Below, in pieces: positions 27,547 through 36,797 of a stretch of 64,000 nt of DNA. Source of the stretch: Clostridium beijerinckii HUN142 (lineage in GTDB: Bacteria > Bacillota > Clostridia > Clostridiales > Clostridiaceae); contig NZ_JHXK01000009.1 in NCBI RefSeq assembly GCF_000621745.1, forward strand, positions 1 to 64,000. The letters are read 5' to 3'. The notes under the pieces were generated by a model. It was given only the letters and a program-made list of their open reading frames with translations. It made no database searches and had not been told where the DNA came from. Within the stretch, counting starts at the first letter, position 1. Each line of letters opens with the position of its first letter. The translations under genes were made by a program, and so were the position numbers.

Positions 27547-28725
27547 TTATTCTCTTTCAACTATTAAGGCAGTCCCTTGACCTCCACCAATGCACAATGT
27601 TGCAAGTCCTTTTTTTGCATCTCTTTTTTCCATAGCATGTAGCAAAGTTACTAAAATACGTGCTCCAGATGCACCAATAGGATGTCCAAGAGCTATGGCT
27701 CCCCCATTAACATTAACTTTATTCATGTCTAAATTTAAATCTCTAGCTATTGCTATACTTTGTGATGCATAAGCTTCATTTGCTTCGATTAAATCTAAAT
27801 CCTCAGCTTTTAAATTGATTTTATCTAAAGCAGCTTTTGTTGCATAAAATGCACCATATCCCATTATTGCTGGGTCTAATCCTGCTGATCCATAAGAAGT
27901 GATTTTAGCAAGTGGTTTTATTCCTAGAGCTTTAGCTTTATCTGTACTCATAATTACTAATGCTGCTGCTCCATCATTTAATCCAGATGCATTTCCTGCT
28001 GTAACTGTACCATTTTCCTTAAAAATAGGTTTAAGCTTTTTTAATGCTTCTATAGTATTACCGAACCTAGGGAATTCATCTTGGTAAAATATTATTTCAC
28101 CTTTTTTAGTTTTAATTACTACAGGAACTATTTCATCTTTAAATTCTCCACTCTTAATGGCTTTTTCAGCTTTTTGTTGTGATAAAAGTGAAAATTCATC
28201 TTGTTCTTCTCTTGTTACATTCCATTTCTCAGCCACGTTTTCTGCAGTTACTCCCATATGATAATCATTGAATGCATCCCATAAACCATCTTTTATCATT
28301 TCATCAATGAATTCTCCATGTCCCATTCTTTGGCCCCACCTTGCATTATCAAGTAAAAATGGTGCACTAGACATGTTTTCCATGCCACCAACTACGATAG
28401 CATCAGCGTCACCAGCTTTTATGATTTGAGCCGCTAAACTTATAGCTCTTAATCCTGAGCCGCAGACCTTATTAATTGTAAATGCAGGTATTTCTGCAGG
28501 TAGTCCAGCTTTCACAGCTGCTTGCCTTGCTGGGTTTTGTCCAAGGCCTGCTTGAAGCACATTTCCAAAGATAACTTCATTAATTTCCTCTGGTTTGATA
28601 TTTGCTCTTTTAACAGCTTCTTTTATTACTATTGAACCTAATTCAACTGCTGGTACATCTTTTAAAGTCTTTCCATAAGCTCCTATTGCAGTTCTTACTG
28701 CACTTACTATTACTACATCTTTCAT
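27547..28725 (-). CDS. thlA: acetyl-CoA C-acetyltransferase (thiolase)
   Basis: The enzyme condenses two acetyl-CoA to acetoacetyl-CoA, the entry to butyrate and butanol formation. The 392-residue sequence has the acyl-cysteine C88 in NKVCGSG, H348 in [14 protein letters not shown], and C378 in LCIGGGQG. It closely follows clostridial ThlA along its length. AGGAGGAAT precedes the ATG. It is monocistronic and divergent from a LysR regulator at 28963. In solvent-forming clostridia ThlA is often encoded apart from the crt-bcd-etf-hbd operon, as here. Confidence 0.95.
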   Translation of the reverse strand: MKDVVIVSAVRTAIGAYGKTLKDVPAVELGSIVIKEAVKRANIKPEEINEVIFGNVLQAGLGQNPARQAAVKAGLPAEIPAFTINKVCGSGLRAISLAAQIIKAGDADAIVVGGMENMSSAPFLLDNARWGQRMGHGEFIDEMIKDGLWDAFNDYHMGVTAENVAEKWNVTREEQDEFSLLSQQKAEKAIKSGEFKDEIVPVVIKTKKGEIIFYQDEFPRFGNTIEALKKLKPIFKENGTVTAGNASGLNDGAAALVIMSTDKAKALGIKPLAKITSYGSAGLDPAIMGYGAFYATKAALDKINLKAEDLDLIEANEAYASQSIAIARDLNLDMNKVNVNGGAIALGHPIGASGARILVTLLHAMEKRDAKKGLATLCIGGGQGTALIVERE

Positions 28726-28962
28726 TTCTTATTCCTCCTATAATGAAAAGTTTACTTGTTATTTTTTTAACAAATTTTGATATAAAAATTCATTCTTATT
28801 AATGATTTAACAATGTTCATAAAACTTAATAATTTAATTTGCAGCTGCTCTATGACTTTATATTATCAGATGGTTATATATTTGTAAAATTGATATATTC
28901 GAATTGACAATTCGATTTTTTCAATATATCATTAAATTAATATAAAGATTGGAGTGAGATTA

Positions 28963-29853
28963 ATGGATATCAGACATTTTAGAACCTTTAAAAGCATTAT
29001 AGAAGAAGGTAATTTTTCAAATGCAGCGATGAAATTAGGATATACTCAATCTACTGTTACCTCACAAATTCAGCAGCTAGAGCAGGAACTATCAATCAAG
29101 TTATTCGAAAAAATTGGACGTAATATGGTATTAACTACTTTAGGAAAAGAATTAATACCATACGCCGATGAATTACTTAATACAGTTAAAAAGATTGAAA
29201 GCATTGGTAAATATGGTGATAACATTACAGGCGAATTAAAAATTGCTGTTGCAGAATCTTTAATGTCTTATAAATTACAAAATGTATTAGCTATGTTTAA
29301 AGAAAAAGCTCCTAATGTAAAACTTTCTATGGTTTCGCTCAATTGCTATGACATAAAAAATATGTTAGCTAGTGGTGAAGCAGATCTCGGTTTAATGTAT
29401 AATGTTGGAAATAAAAATGAAATCTTAAATGCTGTTAGACTTTCTGATTTTGGTGTAGCTTTAGTATGTTCACCTCAATTTGAACACGAAAAATTAGATT
29501 TCAATACTCCTAACCAAAAAATAAATACAAGCCTTATCATTAATGAAGTTGAATCCATCTATAGAATAATACTTGAAAGTTATTTTTTTGATAAAAATAT
29601 ATCATTAGACAACACAATCGAACTTGGCAGCATTGAAGCAATAAAGAAATGTGTTGCAAGTAATCTTGGAATTTCGTTTTTGCCTCGTTTTACAGTAGAA
29701 GAGGAGCTTAATAATGGCAAATTGAAAGAACTCAAAGTAGGCGATTTAGATGCTAAAATCACAGCAATATATGCTTATCACAAGAATAAGTGGATTAGCC
29801 CTGCAATGTCTTTATTTATTGAATTGGTGAGAAAAGATTTTAATATTAAATAA
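28963..29853 (+). CDS. LysR-family regulator
   Basis: The 296-residue protein has an N-terminal HTH (residues 2-60, FRTFKSIIEEGNFSNAAMKLGYTQSTVTSQIQQLE) and a substrate-binding domain from about 90 (GELKIAVAESLMSY). ATG at 28963 has GGAG 8 bases upstream; a GTG at 28954 would overlap that site. It is divergent from thiolase, but LysR proteins of this type often control unrelated genes, so the target is uncertain. Confidence 0.9.
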   Translation: MDIRHFRTFKSIIEEGNFSNAAMKLGYTQSTVTSQIQQLEQELSIKLFEKIGRNMVLTTLGKELIPYADELLNTVKKIESIGKYGDNITGELKIAVAESLMSYKLQNVLAMFKEKAPNVKLSMVSLNCYDIKNMLASGEADLGLMYNVGNKNEILNAVRLSDFGVALVCSPQFEHEKLDFNTPNQKINTSLIINEVESIYRIILESYFFDKNISLDNTIELGSIEAIKKCVASNLGISFLPRFTVEEELNNGKLKELKVGDLDAKITAIYAYHKNKWISPAMSLFIELVRKDFNIK

Positions 29854-29874
29854 CTATTTCAATATAAAATTTTA

Positions 29875-29904
29875 CCCACCAGAATATATGACTTTTCTGG
29901 TGGG
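29875..29904 (+). terminator. rho-independent terminator
   Basis: CCCACCAGAA and TTCTGGTGGG form a perfect 10-bp GC-rich stem, followed by TTCATTTC. It lies 21 bases after the LysR stop. Confidence 0.85.
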
Positions 29905-30048
29905 TTCATTTCATCACTTAGGTGACACTTCAACTACGCATCGATTTTTTGATTCTTACAAATTTTATATTTTTCTTCTACTATATTATTTAAATCCTTT
30001 AGATACTTCCCCTAAATAGAGCCTATCATTATTAATAGTCGATCTAAT

Positions 30049-30411
30049 TTACCATTCACGTTTTTTATTTTCTAGGTAGGTAATAATATCTTCTACATAT
30101 CCATCATTAAACTCTTTTTCCGTTAATATATAATAATTATTTTTACTTATACCACCTATATCAACCTTGTCTTTTATATATGGAGATATTAAGAGTAATG
30201 TATCTTCATCCTGAATTAAATTTTTTAGGCTATCATATGTAGAATCAACATGAACTGCATAATCCATATTTTTTTCTTTCAATTTTTGATTTAACTTTTC
30301 CTTCAGAGTTTCCGAAAGAGATTTTTTAAAAATATTTAATCCTCTATCCATTCCAAAAGGATTAGGTCTAGCCCCTACTATTACTTTGGCGATGATAATA
30401 ATATTTTTCAA
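30049..30411 (-). CDS. small soluble protein of unknown function
   Basis: The 120-residue protein starts KNIIIIAKVIVGARPNPFGMDRG. A later strand (TLLLISPYIKDKVDIGG) gives a Rossmann-like or PTS-IIB-like alternation of strands and helices. I do not recognise a family. I choose the TTG at 30411 because GGGGG lies 8 bases before it. An ATG at 30453 would add 14 residues with no ribosome binding site. It stands alone between convergent neighbours. Confidence 0.6.
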   Translation of the reverse strand: MKNIIIIAKVIVGARPNPFGMDRGLNIFKKSLSETLKEKLNQKLKEKNMDYAVHVDSTYDSLKNLIQDEDTLLLISPYIKDKVDIGGISKNNYYILTEKEFNDGYVEDIITYLENKKREW

Positions 30412-30556
30412 TTTTATTCCCCCGATATTTTCATATATACTATATAATACCATAAATTAAATTTAATTACATTATATTGATTTTTGATTAAGGGAAGACA
30501 ACTCAAAAACTTAATAATTGCCTGATATTTAGAGAAACTTAATATAATTTTAATGT

Positions 30557-31582
30557 CTATTTATCAATTAATCCAAGTTCAATCATACTTTTTGCAGTTG
30601 CCACGATTGCCTCTTCTGCTGATCTTGGCTGCCAACCAAGTAACTTTTTAGCTTTTGCATTGCTGCAAGCTGTGTTTTGTCCTAAAAACGTTGCTGGCAT
30701 GCGCAAATCCTTTTTAAAAATCGCCATAAATTTAATCATAAAATCCGGCAGCGCCTTAGTCGATACTTTTTTTGCTGTACTTCCTAAGTATCTCTGCAAA
30801 ATTTTCGCTTCTTCTTTATATGTCAGATTTTCACCCGTAGTAGCAATAAATCGCTCTCCAGCAGCCTCTGGACATGTCATCGCAAGCAAATGTAATTCTG
30901 CAACGTCTCTCACATCAACGTAATCAAATCCGATATTTAAGAGGAATGGCATATCCCCCCTGAGCATCGCACGAATAATCTGATTGGAGTGAGAAAAATC
31001 CTGTCCAAGTACAGGTCCCATGACCGCCACAGGATTAACCGCAGAGAGTTCCATATTCTCTTTCTTTGCAAACTCCCAAGCCGCAAGCTCTGCCATAGTT
31101 TTTGAACGTTGGTATGCATCAATATTGCCTGACAAGTCAGTCCAATCTTCCTCTGTGAAAATCTCTGGATGAGATTTATGGCCTGCAAGCACTGCTCCTG
31201 AAGCAGAAGTTAGGACTACACGTTTAACACCTACCGCTTTCGCTGCCTTCATCACTCGCAATGTACCATCAACTGCCATTTTCACCATTTCATCATCATC
31301 ATCAGGACGTGTGGCTGGTGTTGGTGATGCAACATGAATAACGTAAGTCGCATCAGTTGCAGCCTTCATCCAGTTTATATCACTTGTCAAATCTGTCTGT
31401 ATAAACTCCAAATTTTCAAAATCAACTGCTCCACCTTGTGCAAGCATTAACTTAACCTCATCCTGACGTGACAATGTGCGAAGTGTTGTACGAACTCGAT
31501 ACCCCCGTTTCAGAAGCTTTAATATTATGTGTACGGCAATAAAGCCGCTTCCGCCTGTTACTAAAACTAATTCCTTTTCCAT
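30557..31582 (-). CDS. NAD(P)-dependent epimerase/reductase, extended SDR
   Basis: The 341-residue protein begins with the dinucleotide fold VTGGSGFIAVHIILKLLKRG. It has the dihydroflavonol-reductase-like VIHVASPTP, the YQRSK active-site pair (Y and K) and VAVMGPVLG. It probably reduces a carbonyl. It is divergent from a TetR regulator at 31699. Codons are visibly less AT-rich than those of the neighbours (for example GCCGCAAGC, CGATACCCCCG), a hint of transfer from another low-GC species. Confidence 0.88.
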   Translation of the reverse strand: MEKELVLVTGGSGFIAVHIILKLLKRGYRVRTTLRTLSRQDEVKLMLAQGGAVDFENLEFIQTDLTSDINWMKAATDATYVIHVASPTPATRPDDDDEMVKMAVDGTLRVMKAAKAVGVKRVVLTSASGAVLAGHKSHPEIFTEEDWTDLSGNIDAYQRSKTMAELAAWEFAKKENMELSAVNPVAVMGPVLGQDFSHSNQIIRAMLRGDMPFLLNIGFDYVDVRDVAELHLLAMTCPEAAGERFIATTGENLTYKEEAKILQRYLGSTAKKVSTKALPDFMIKFMAIFKKDLRMPATFLGQNTACSNAKAKKLLGWQPRSAEEAIVATAKSMIELGLIDK

Positions 31583-31698
31583 AATGAATTCCTCCTCACT
31601 AAGGTTTCACTTGTAACCTCTGTGCAATTAGAATATACTATTATCAAGATGAAATCAACACAAAAACGATCATATGTGACAATAAGGGAGGTATTGTA

Positions 31699-32220
31699 AT
31701 GGCAGCAACAAATCACTCTCAAGCCATCAAAAAAGATACAAAGGATTTTATAACGACAGCTATTCTGCAATTGCTTGCAACAGAGAAGTTGTCAGAATTG
31801 ACAGTTTCACAAGTTTGTAAACGGGCAGGGGTAAGCCGAATGGCTTTTTACCGAAACTTTAACGATCTCGAGCAGATTTTGTATGAATATTATCAGCCAA
31901 AGATTGCTGCTGTATTTTATACGATTCATCAGAATCCATCTTTCTCTGATAAATTTGATATCCAATTAAAGTTTTTCAACACCTTTAGTGATGATTTACT
32001 CTCATCTGTTGATCGTGGATATGAACCAATTATTCAACAGATTTTCATAGAAGAAATAAACAAATTTTATGCTCCTGATAGTGGTGAATACTGGACAACT
32101 TTCATGTCAGCAGGCGTTTATGCTGTTTGGCGAAAATGGTTTCTAGGTGGACAGCAAAAATCGCTCCAGGAAATAATGGAATTTTTTAAGCAATTTGATA
32201 CATTAAAAAAGACTTTTTAA
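31699..32220 (+). CDS. TetR/AcrR-family regulator
   Basis: The 173-residue protein has an HTH at residues 15-58 (ITTAILQLLATEKLSELTVSQVCKRAGVSRMAFYRNF) and a TetR_C_7-like helical domain with the final YAVWRKWFLGGQQKS helix. GGGAGG precedes the ATG. It is divergent from the SDR reductase and is its likely repressor. It shares the neighbour's milder base composition. Confidence 0.9.
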   Translation: MAATNHSQAIKKDTKDFITTAILQLLATEKLSELTVSQVCKRAGVSRMAFYRNFNDLEQILYEYYQPKIAAVFYTIHQNPSFSDKFDIQLKFFNTFSDDLLSSVDRGYEPIIQQIFIEEINKFYAPDSGEYWTTFMSAGVYAVWRKWFLGGQQKSLQEIMEFFKQFDTLKKTF

Positions 32221-32431
32221 GGTTTCCGCTTTTATCACTTGTCGTACATTTTTATTAATTGTTGAGTAAATGACTTTTAGTGCTCAATCTTTTTATCAGA
32301 TATAAATGCTAATTATTAATTTTTATCCATTTGCACAACATTGGAGTAATTATCCATAAATTTCTGCTATATTTAACCAATTATCAAAATTTTCATTATT
32401 ATCTGTTTTACACAAAGATACTTATCACAAA

Positions 32432-32471
32432 AAGAAGAAGGATTCCCTCTGATGGGTTGTTCCTCCTTCTT
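32432..32471 (+). terminator. terminator-like hairpin
   Basis: AAGAAGAAGGA and TCCTCCTTCTT pair with one mismatch and are followed by CCTTATTAT. It lies about 210 bases after the TetR gene. It may be a terminator or part of the hairpin repeat that follows it. Confidence 0.5.
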
Positions 32472-32489
32472 CCTTATTATCCAAATCTC

Positions 32490-32530
32490 ATTCACTTATT
32501 GTACGGTTCACCGTATCAGTAGTAAGCGAT
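32490..32530. repeat. hairpin repeat, family B
   Basis: TCACTTATTGTACGGTTCACC is followed by GTATCAGTAGTAAGCGAT. The right half is the same as that of the 6689 copy. The arms TTACT.. and AGTAAG are partly paired. No gene is seen in 32221-32627. Confidence 0.6.
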
Positions 32531-32627
32531 AACTCTTTAATTCTAATATTGTATTCATTCCTTTGTATGTTCTATCTATTATTTTAAGGAATATCAAAAA
32601 ATCCTTAATGAGTTATCATCTCTTTAG

Positions 32628-32936
32628 TTACTTTTCAAGTTCTACCTCTCCTATTGATGATATTATTAATTTTAACTTATTAACATTATCATAAGAACTT
32701 AAAGAAAAGTTTGTAGCTATTATTGTCTTATTATCCTTTAATTCCATACTATAACCACTTGATTGATACTCTTTTCCGTTTTCATCTATTAACTTCATGT
32801 TTTTCGGACTAAATATATTTTCATCTTTATATTCCCCACCTACAGCAAAAGTTACATTAAAAGATGTTGAACTTGACTTAGCTGATATTATTTCTATTTT
32901 AGATGTATTGAATGGTTTTCTGTATAAATGTACAAT
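32628..32936 (-). pseudogene. DUF5643-like secreted protein, C-terminal fragment
   Basis: An open leftward frame of about 102 codons has no start codon and follows an in-frame TGA. It contains KPFNTSKIEIISAKSSSTSF, then NVTFAVGGEYKDENIFSPKN, MKLIDENGKEYQSSGYSMEL and VNKLKLIISSIGEVELEK-stop. The tone is that of the C-terminal beta domain next to DUF4179 in ECF-linked secreted proteins. The N-terminal part is gone. The family call is a guess; the truncated coding frame itself is clear. Confidence 0.5.
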
Positions 32937-32964
32937 TCAACATATAGCTAATATAGCCAGAGTG

Positions 32965-33861
32965 CTATCGCACCTTTTGGGGATTCTCCTCTTTTATTTC
33001 ACTACACAACGTTATAAAGTTATCTATATATTCTGTTAGGTTCTTGTTTTTATGGTAAGAAACATAGAACTTCCTTGTAAAGTTACACTCTTCTAAATTT
33101 ATTTTTGCGATTTTTCCGGTTTTCAATTCATCTTGTATTAAGTATTGAGACAAAAGTGCTATTCCTTTATTATGAATTACAGCTTCTTTTATAGAATCAA
33201 TACTCTTGCAAATCCATGTAACATTAGGAATAATATGCGATTCATCAAAAATATCTTGAAGCATTTTTTGAGTTCTACTTCCAGGTTCACGGGATATTAT
33301 TGGTTCTGAACGTAATTGCTTAATTCTAATTGTTTGTTCAGCAAGGGGATTTTCTGGGTAGCAAACAAGCATTAGTTTATCATCTAAAAAATCAATATAT
33401 GTTAACTCGCTGCAAGGAGATTCCATTTGAATAATGGCTATATCCAAATCATATGATAATATCTTTTGTTCTATGTAGGAGCTATTTCCAATTTCAACTT
33501 GAATATTAACAGAAGGATAAAGGTTCTGGAATTTCTCTAATATTGGGTAAATCAATTTATGAGCAATTGTGGTACAAACCCCAATTCGTACTAGTCCTTG
33601 ATAGGAAAGATTCCTCATTTTTAAGTTCATTTGCTCTAAATCATATAATAATTGTTTTGCATGGAAAAGTAATTCCTTTCCATTAGAAGTCAAATATAGT
33701 TTTTTAGATAATCGCTCAAATAACTTTGTATTGTATTCATTCTCCAGCGCTGATATTGACTGACTGATGGATGATGGCGATATATATAAATTTTGAGCTG
33801 CTTTACTCATGCTCATTTGAGTACAAACTTCTACAAATATTTCTAAATCACGAATTGTCAA
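32965..33861 (-). CDS. LysR-family regulator
   Basis: The 298-residue protein has an HTH at residues 2-60 (MSMSKAAQNLYISPSSISQSISALENEYNTKLFERL), and a substrate-binding domain from about 90 (LVRIGVCTTIAHKLIYPIL) with an EPGSRTQKML ligand loop like CysL/YwfK types. It is divergent from the phosphatase-superfamily gene at 33991 and probably controls it. Its end lies close to the DUF5643-like remnant. Confidence 0.9.
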   Translation of the reverse strand: MTIRDLEIFVEVCTQMSMSKAAQNLYISPSSISQSISALENEYNTKLFERLSKKLYLTSNGKELLFHAKQLLYDLEQMNLKMRNLSYQGLVRIGVCTTIAHKLIYPILEKFQNLYPSVNIQVEIGNSSYIEQKILSYDLDIAIIQMESPCSELTYIDFLDDKLMLVCYPENPLAEQTIRIKQLRSEPIISREPGSRTQKMLQDIFDESHIIPNVTWICKSIDSIKEAVIHNKGIALLSQYLIQDELKTGKIAKINLEECNFTRKFYVSYHKNKNLTEYIDNFITLCSEIKEENPQKVR

Positions 33862-33990
33862 TTAAAGTCCCTCATTTCATATAGTTAAGTATTTACTAAT
33901 CATTATATAATATTATTCATATTTTACAAAGTATTATAGAGGTGATAACCTAAAGACAAATAAGTGTCTTGATTAAAGGAGATGTAAATT

Positions 33991-35106
33991 ATGCAAAAAA
34001 TAATGATTGTTGTCATTGATGGGTGCTCTCCAGAATATTTTACTTTGGAAAATGCACCAAATATTTACGGTTTGTGTGAGCAAAAAGGATTCATAAAAAA
34101 TATTTATGGTTCAGTTCCTACGGTAACCAACGTTAATCATGCTTCTATTCTGTCAGGACTTTGGCCAAATGAGACACAAATGGTAGGAAATTTCTTTTAT
34201 AATCACATAACAGGAAAGTCTGGATTTATACAAGAGAAAGGCTTTATGAAATCTACTACAATATTACAGCACTTTAAAAGAATTGGTGGTAAAACTGCCT
34301 TATTGACGGTAAAAGGAAAAGTTCTTGAAGTATATGGAGAAGATGTTGATTTAGGTATAAGTGCTGAAAAGCCTGACCTCAACCTTTTAGAGCAGCTAGG
34401 CATTTCTATGCCGCCAAAAATACAAAGTGTAGAAAGTAGTAAATGGATTTTAGATGCAGCCTATACATGCATACAAAAAGAATCTCCTGAGATAGTGTAC
34501 TGCACTACTAACGACTATATTATGCATCATTATGGCCCAAACTCTGAACAGGCTAAAAAGCAAATAAACGATATTGATAACTGCATCAAAAGAATATACG
34601 AATTAGACCCGACACGCCAGATTTATATTACTGCTGATCATGGAATGAATAAAAAAACTACTCTTGTAAATTTTCAAAATTTATCAGAACAAGCAGGTTT
34701 TCATGTTGTTTGCGTACCTCCAATGAAAGATAGATATATTGAAAACCACGCGTATCAGGAAGGTGGAACACTTTATGTATATTTGAAAAATGCAGATGAT
34801 ATGGAAAAGTATCTTCAATTTGTATCTGCTCAAATATCAGTTGACAAAATTTTGAACAAAAAAGAAGCTGCTGAACTTTATCATTTGCCAATAAATAGTA
34901 TAGGAGACTACGTCATTTTTGCCTCTGAAGATTATGCATTTGCTGAAATTGAAGGTATTTATTTAAATGCTAAAGACATACGAACTCACGGCTCCCTTTA
35001 TGAAAGGGAAATACCTTTAGCGGCAATTAACCCTGTTATGTCAAAAGAAAAGTATCAATTTAGTAAAGATATAACTTCAAATATTTTGCAATTGTTATCT
35101 AGGTAG
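33991..35106 (+). CDS. alkaline-phosphatase-superfamily hydrolase, phosphonoacetate-hydrolase-like
   Basis: The 371-residue enzyme of the nucleotide pyrophosphatase/phosphodiesterase branch has the metal aspartate in VVIDGCSPEYF (about 8-18), the nucleophilic threonine in VPTVTNVNHASILSG, CTTNDYIMHHYGP and the metal pair in ITADHGMN. A last histidine is in DIRTHGSL. The arrangement and length match PhnA-type phosphonoacetate hydrolases, but other phosphodiesterases fit. A divergent LysR regulator (the usual partner of phnA is also LysR) supports a substrate-induced catabolic role. AAAGGAG precedes the ATG. Confidence 0.82.
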   Translation: MQKIMIVVIDGCSPEYFTLENAPNIYGLCEQKGFIKNIYGSVPTVTNVNHASILSGLWPNETQMVGNFFYNHITGKSGFIQEKGFMKSTTILQHFKRIGGKTALLTVKGKVLEVYGEDVDLGISAEKPDLNLLEQLGISMPPKIQSVESSKWILDAAYTCIQKESPEIVYCTTNDYIMHHYGPNSEQAKKQINDIDNCIKRIYELDPTRQIYITADHGMNKKTTLVNFQNLSEQAGFHVVCVPPMKDRYIENHAYQEGGTLYVYLKNADDMEKYLQFVSAQISVDKILNKKEAAELYHLPINSIGDYVIFASEDYAFAEIEGIYLNAKDIRTHGSLYEREIPLAAINPVMSKEKYQFSKDITSNILQLLSR

Positions 35107-35304
35107 CAGTGTAGACATTTTGCAAAGATTACTGGTATTGGAACCTTTGCATCAATAATATGCTTATATCTAAAAATGTATGCAGTGGAAAGTGCGTAGT
35201 AAATACACCTTTTACCTATTTTTATAGAGAAAATTAATACTAAATAGATCTTAACTTACTTTGACATTAAGAAGGACTATGTATATTATAACAATAAGCA
35301 AAAT

Positions 35305-35454
35305 ATGAAAATTTCTGAGATTTCTCCCGTAATATATGACGGAGAAGATGCCGGGATTGTAATTGCAAATATCAAACGGATTTTCTTCGAACAGGGTATA
35401 GAGCATGAAAGGTGGTTTAACAATGAAGATTCTTATAGTCGGATATTTTACTGA
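35305..35454 (+). CDS. short open frame of unknown origin
   Basis: A 49-codon frame reads MKISEISPVIYDGEDAGIVI, then ANIKRIFFEQGIEHERWF. The frame is open further upstream to about 35248. Its base composition is like the following dehydrogenase gene, whose start it overlaps. It may be the tail of a lost upstream gene in the same operon. No family recognised. Confidence 0.3.
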   Translation: MKISEISPVIYDGEDAGIVIANIKRIFFEQGIEHERWFNNEDSYSRIFY

Positions 35455-36367
35455 GACCTCAAAATCAAATATTGTAAGGCATTTTCCGGAAGACTGGGAC
35501 ATTGTAATTGTCCAGCCCGGAAAAGAAATGTTGCATCATATTGAAGATTGTCAGGTACTCATACCTGAACATATTAAAGTGGACCGCAGTCTGCTTTCTA
35601 TAGCAAAAAAATTAAAGTTGGTACAGACAGGTGCAGGATTTGATAATGTAGATATCGATGCTTGCACGCAGTACGGCATTTGGGCCGCCAATGCTGCAGG
35701 AGTGAATGCACAAGCAGTTTCCGAGCACGTAATGGCGCTGATATTGTCTTATTATAAAAACATACCGTTTCTTGATGCTTTCATGAAGAATAAAATAGCT
35801 GAAAATGAATTGCAGTATACAGGAAGTGAATTAAAAGGCAAAACCATCGGGATTATAGGCTTTGGCGCCATCGGTAAAAAAGTAGCTGAGTTTTGTAGCG
35901 TTTTTGATATGAATGTTCTGGTTTATGCTAGAAATCCCGTTGTACAGCCTGACAGTTTTGTGGAAATGACGGATTTCGATACTCTTGTAGGCGCATCGGA
36001 CATAGTAAGTGTACATGTAGCCTTGAATCAGCAAACAAAACAGCTGATCAACAAAGAGGTATTCAAGAAAATGAAGAATACTGCACTTTTTATCAATACA
36101 GCCCGCGGCGGGATTGTCAATGAAAGAGACTTGATAGATGCATTAAAAAACAAGGACATTTCAGGAGCATGCCTGGATGTGTTTGAATCTGAACCCCTTC
36201 CAATTGACAGTGAACTCCGAAATCTGAGAAATGTTATACTTACTCCTCATACAGCAGGCTTGCCTGATGGTCTCAAATTTCATAAAAAAAGATATGATTT
36301 CTTCGTAAATAATATAAAGCGTGTAGAGAATGGTGAAGAGCCTGTAAGCAAGCTAAATCAGTTATAG
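35423..36367 (+). CDS. D-isomer-specific 2-hydroxyacid dehydrogenase
   Basis: The 314-residue enzyme has the NAD-binding GFGAIGKKVAEFC (about residues 146-158) and the catalytic arginine in FINTARGGIVNE. The glutamate is in DVFESEPLP and the histidine in LTPHTAG. It reduces a 2-keto acid, perhaps hydroxypyruvate or glyoxylate. ATG at 35423 has AAAGGTGG 8 bases upstream. Codons are more GC-rich than those of the gene before it (GGCGCCATCGG, GCCCGCGGCGGG), so it may be of foreign origin. Confidence 0.92.
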   Translation: MKILIVGYFTETSKSNIVRHFPEDWDIVIVQPGKEMLHHIEDCQVLIPEHIKVDRSLLSIAKKLKLVQTGAGFDNVDIDACTQYGIWAANAAGVNAQAVSEHVMALILSYYKNIPFLDAFMKNKIAENELQYTGSELKGKTIGIIGFGAIGKKVAEFCSVFDMNVLVYARNPVVQPDSFVEMTDFDTLVGASDIVSVHVALNQQTKQLINKEVFKKMKNTALFINTARGGIVNERDLIDALKNKDISGACLDVFESEPLPIDSELRNLRNVILTPHTAGLPDGLKFHKKRYDFFVNNIKRVENGEEPVSKLNQL

Positions 36368-36460
36368 TTTTGATACAATAAAAATAAGAGCCCTCTATTC
36401 TACTTTGTATATGAGTGTTATATACTGAAAAGTAGATAGAATTATATAGCGTGATAGTTA

Positions 36461-36496
36461 TAAAAGCTATAAAGCATTGATACTTTATAGCTTTTA
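36461..36496 (+). terminator. long-stem hairpin
   Basis: TAAAAGCTATAAAG and CTTTATAGCTTTTA pair perfectly over 14 bp around CATTGATA. It lies 94 bases after the dehydrogenase stop. It lacks a clean T-run, so termination is probable but not sure. Confidence 0.55.
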
Positions 36497-36569
36497 AGAC
36501 GTGAAATTCGTATAATGTTCACCAACTATTATGATATAATATCATAATATTCAGAGCTATCTGCTTTTT

Positions 36570-36735
36570 ATCAAAAGTTTCTCTCTTTTCAGATTTTATT
36601 TTTATACTGGTTTTGTCCAATGCCATATCAAATAATAGGAATGTTTGTAAACTTTGTAATAAACAAAGAAAATGTAACCATAAACAGCACTAAGATATCA
36701 GTAAAAGACTCTAACGCTACTATGAATCATTAATT
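36570..36735 (-). pseudogene. cation-efflux (CDF) gene remnant with internal deletion
   Basis: 36596-36630 matches the 3' part of the intact CDF gene (the DVVLDKTS region, CTGGTTTTGTCCAAT..). It runs straight into 36640-36715, which matches the middle of that gene (AATGTAACCATA..AGCACTAAGATATCAG). About 500 bases between are missing. The 5' half is absent. A leader of TTTATCAAAAG..CTCTCTTTTCAG also occurs beside the second mini copy at 49.5 kb. Confidence 0.7.
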
Positions 36736-36797
36736 CCTAGTTTGATTAGATTTCTTTGTTTAGTGCTAATCTTCTTCCATTGCTTCCACCGTTTACA

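Noticed and set aside
32331..32522. Rightward 63-codon frame in the 32.3 kb gap
   Set aside because: It crosses a terminator-like hairpin and a family B repeat and has low-complexity hydrophobic text.
36461..36496. Small RNA gene at the 14-bp hairpin
   Set aside because: No promoter was seen for an independent transcript; a terminator for the dehydrogenase explains the hairpin.
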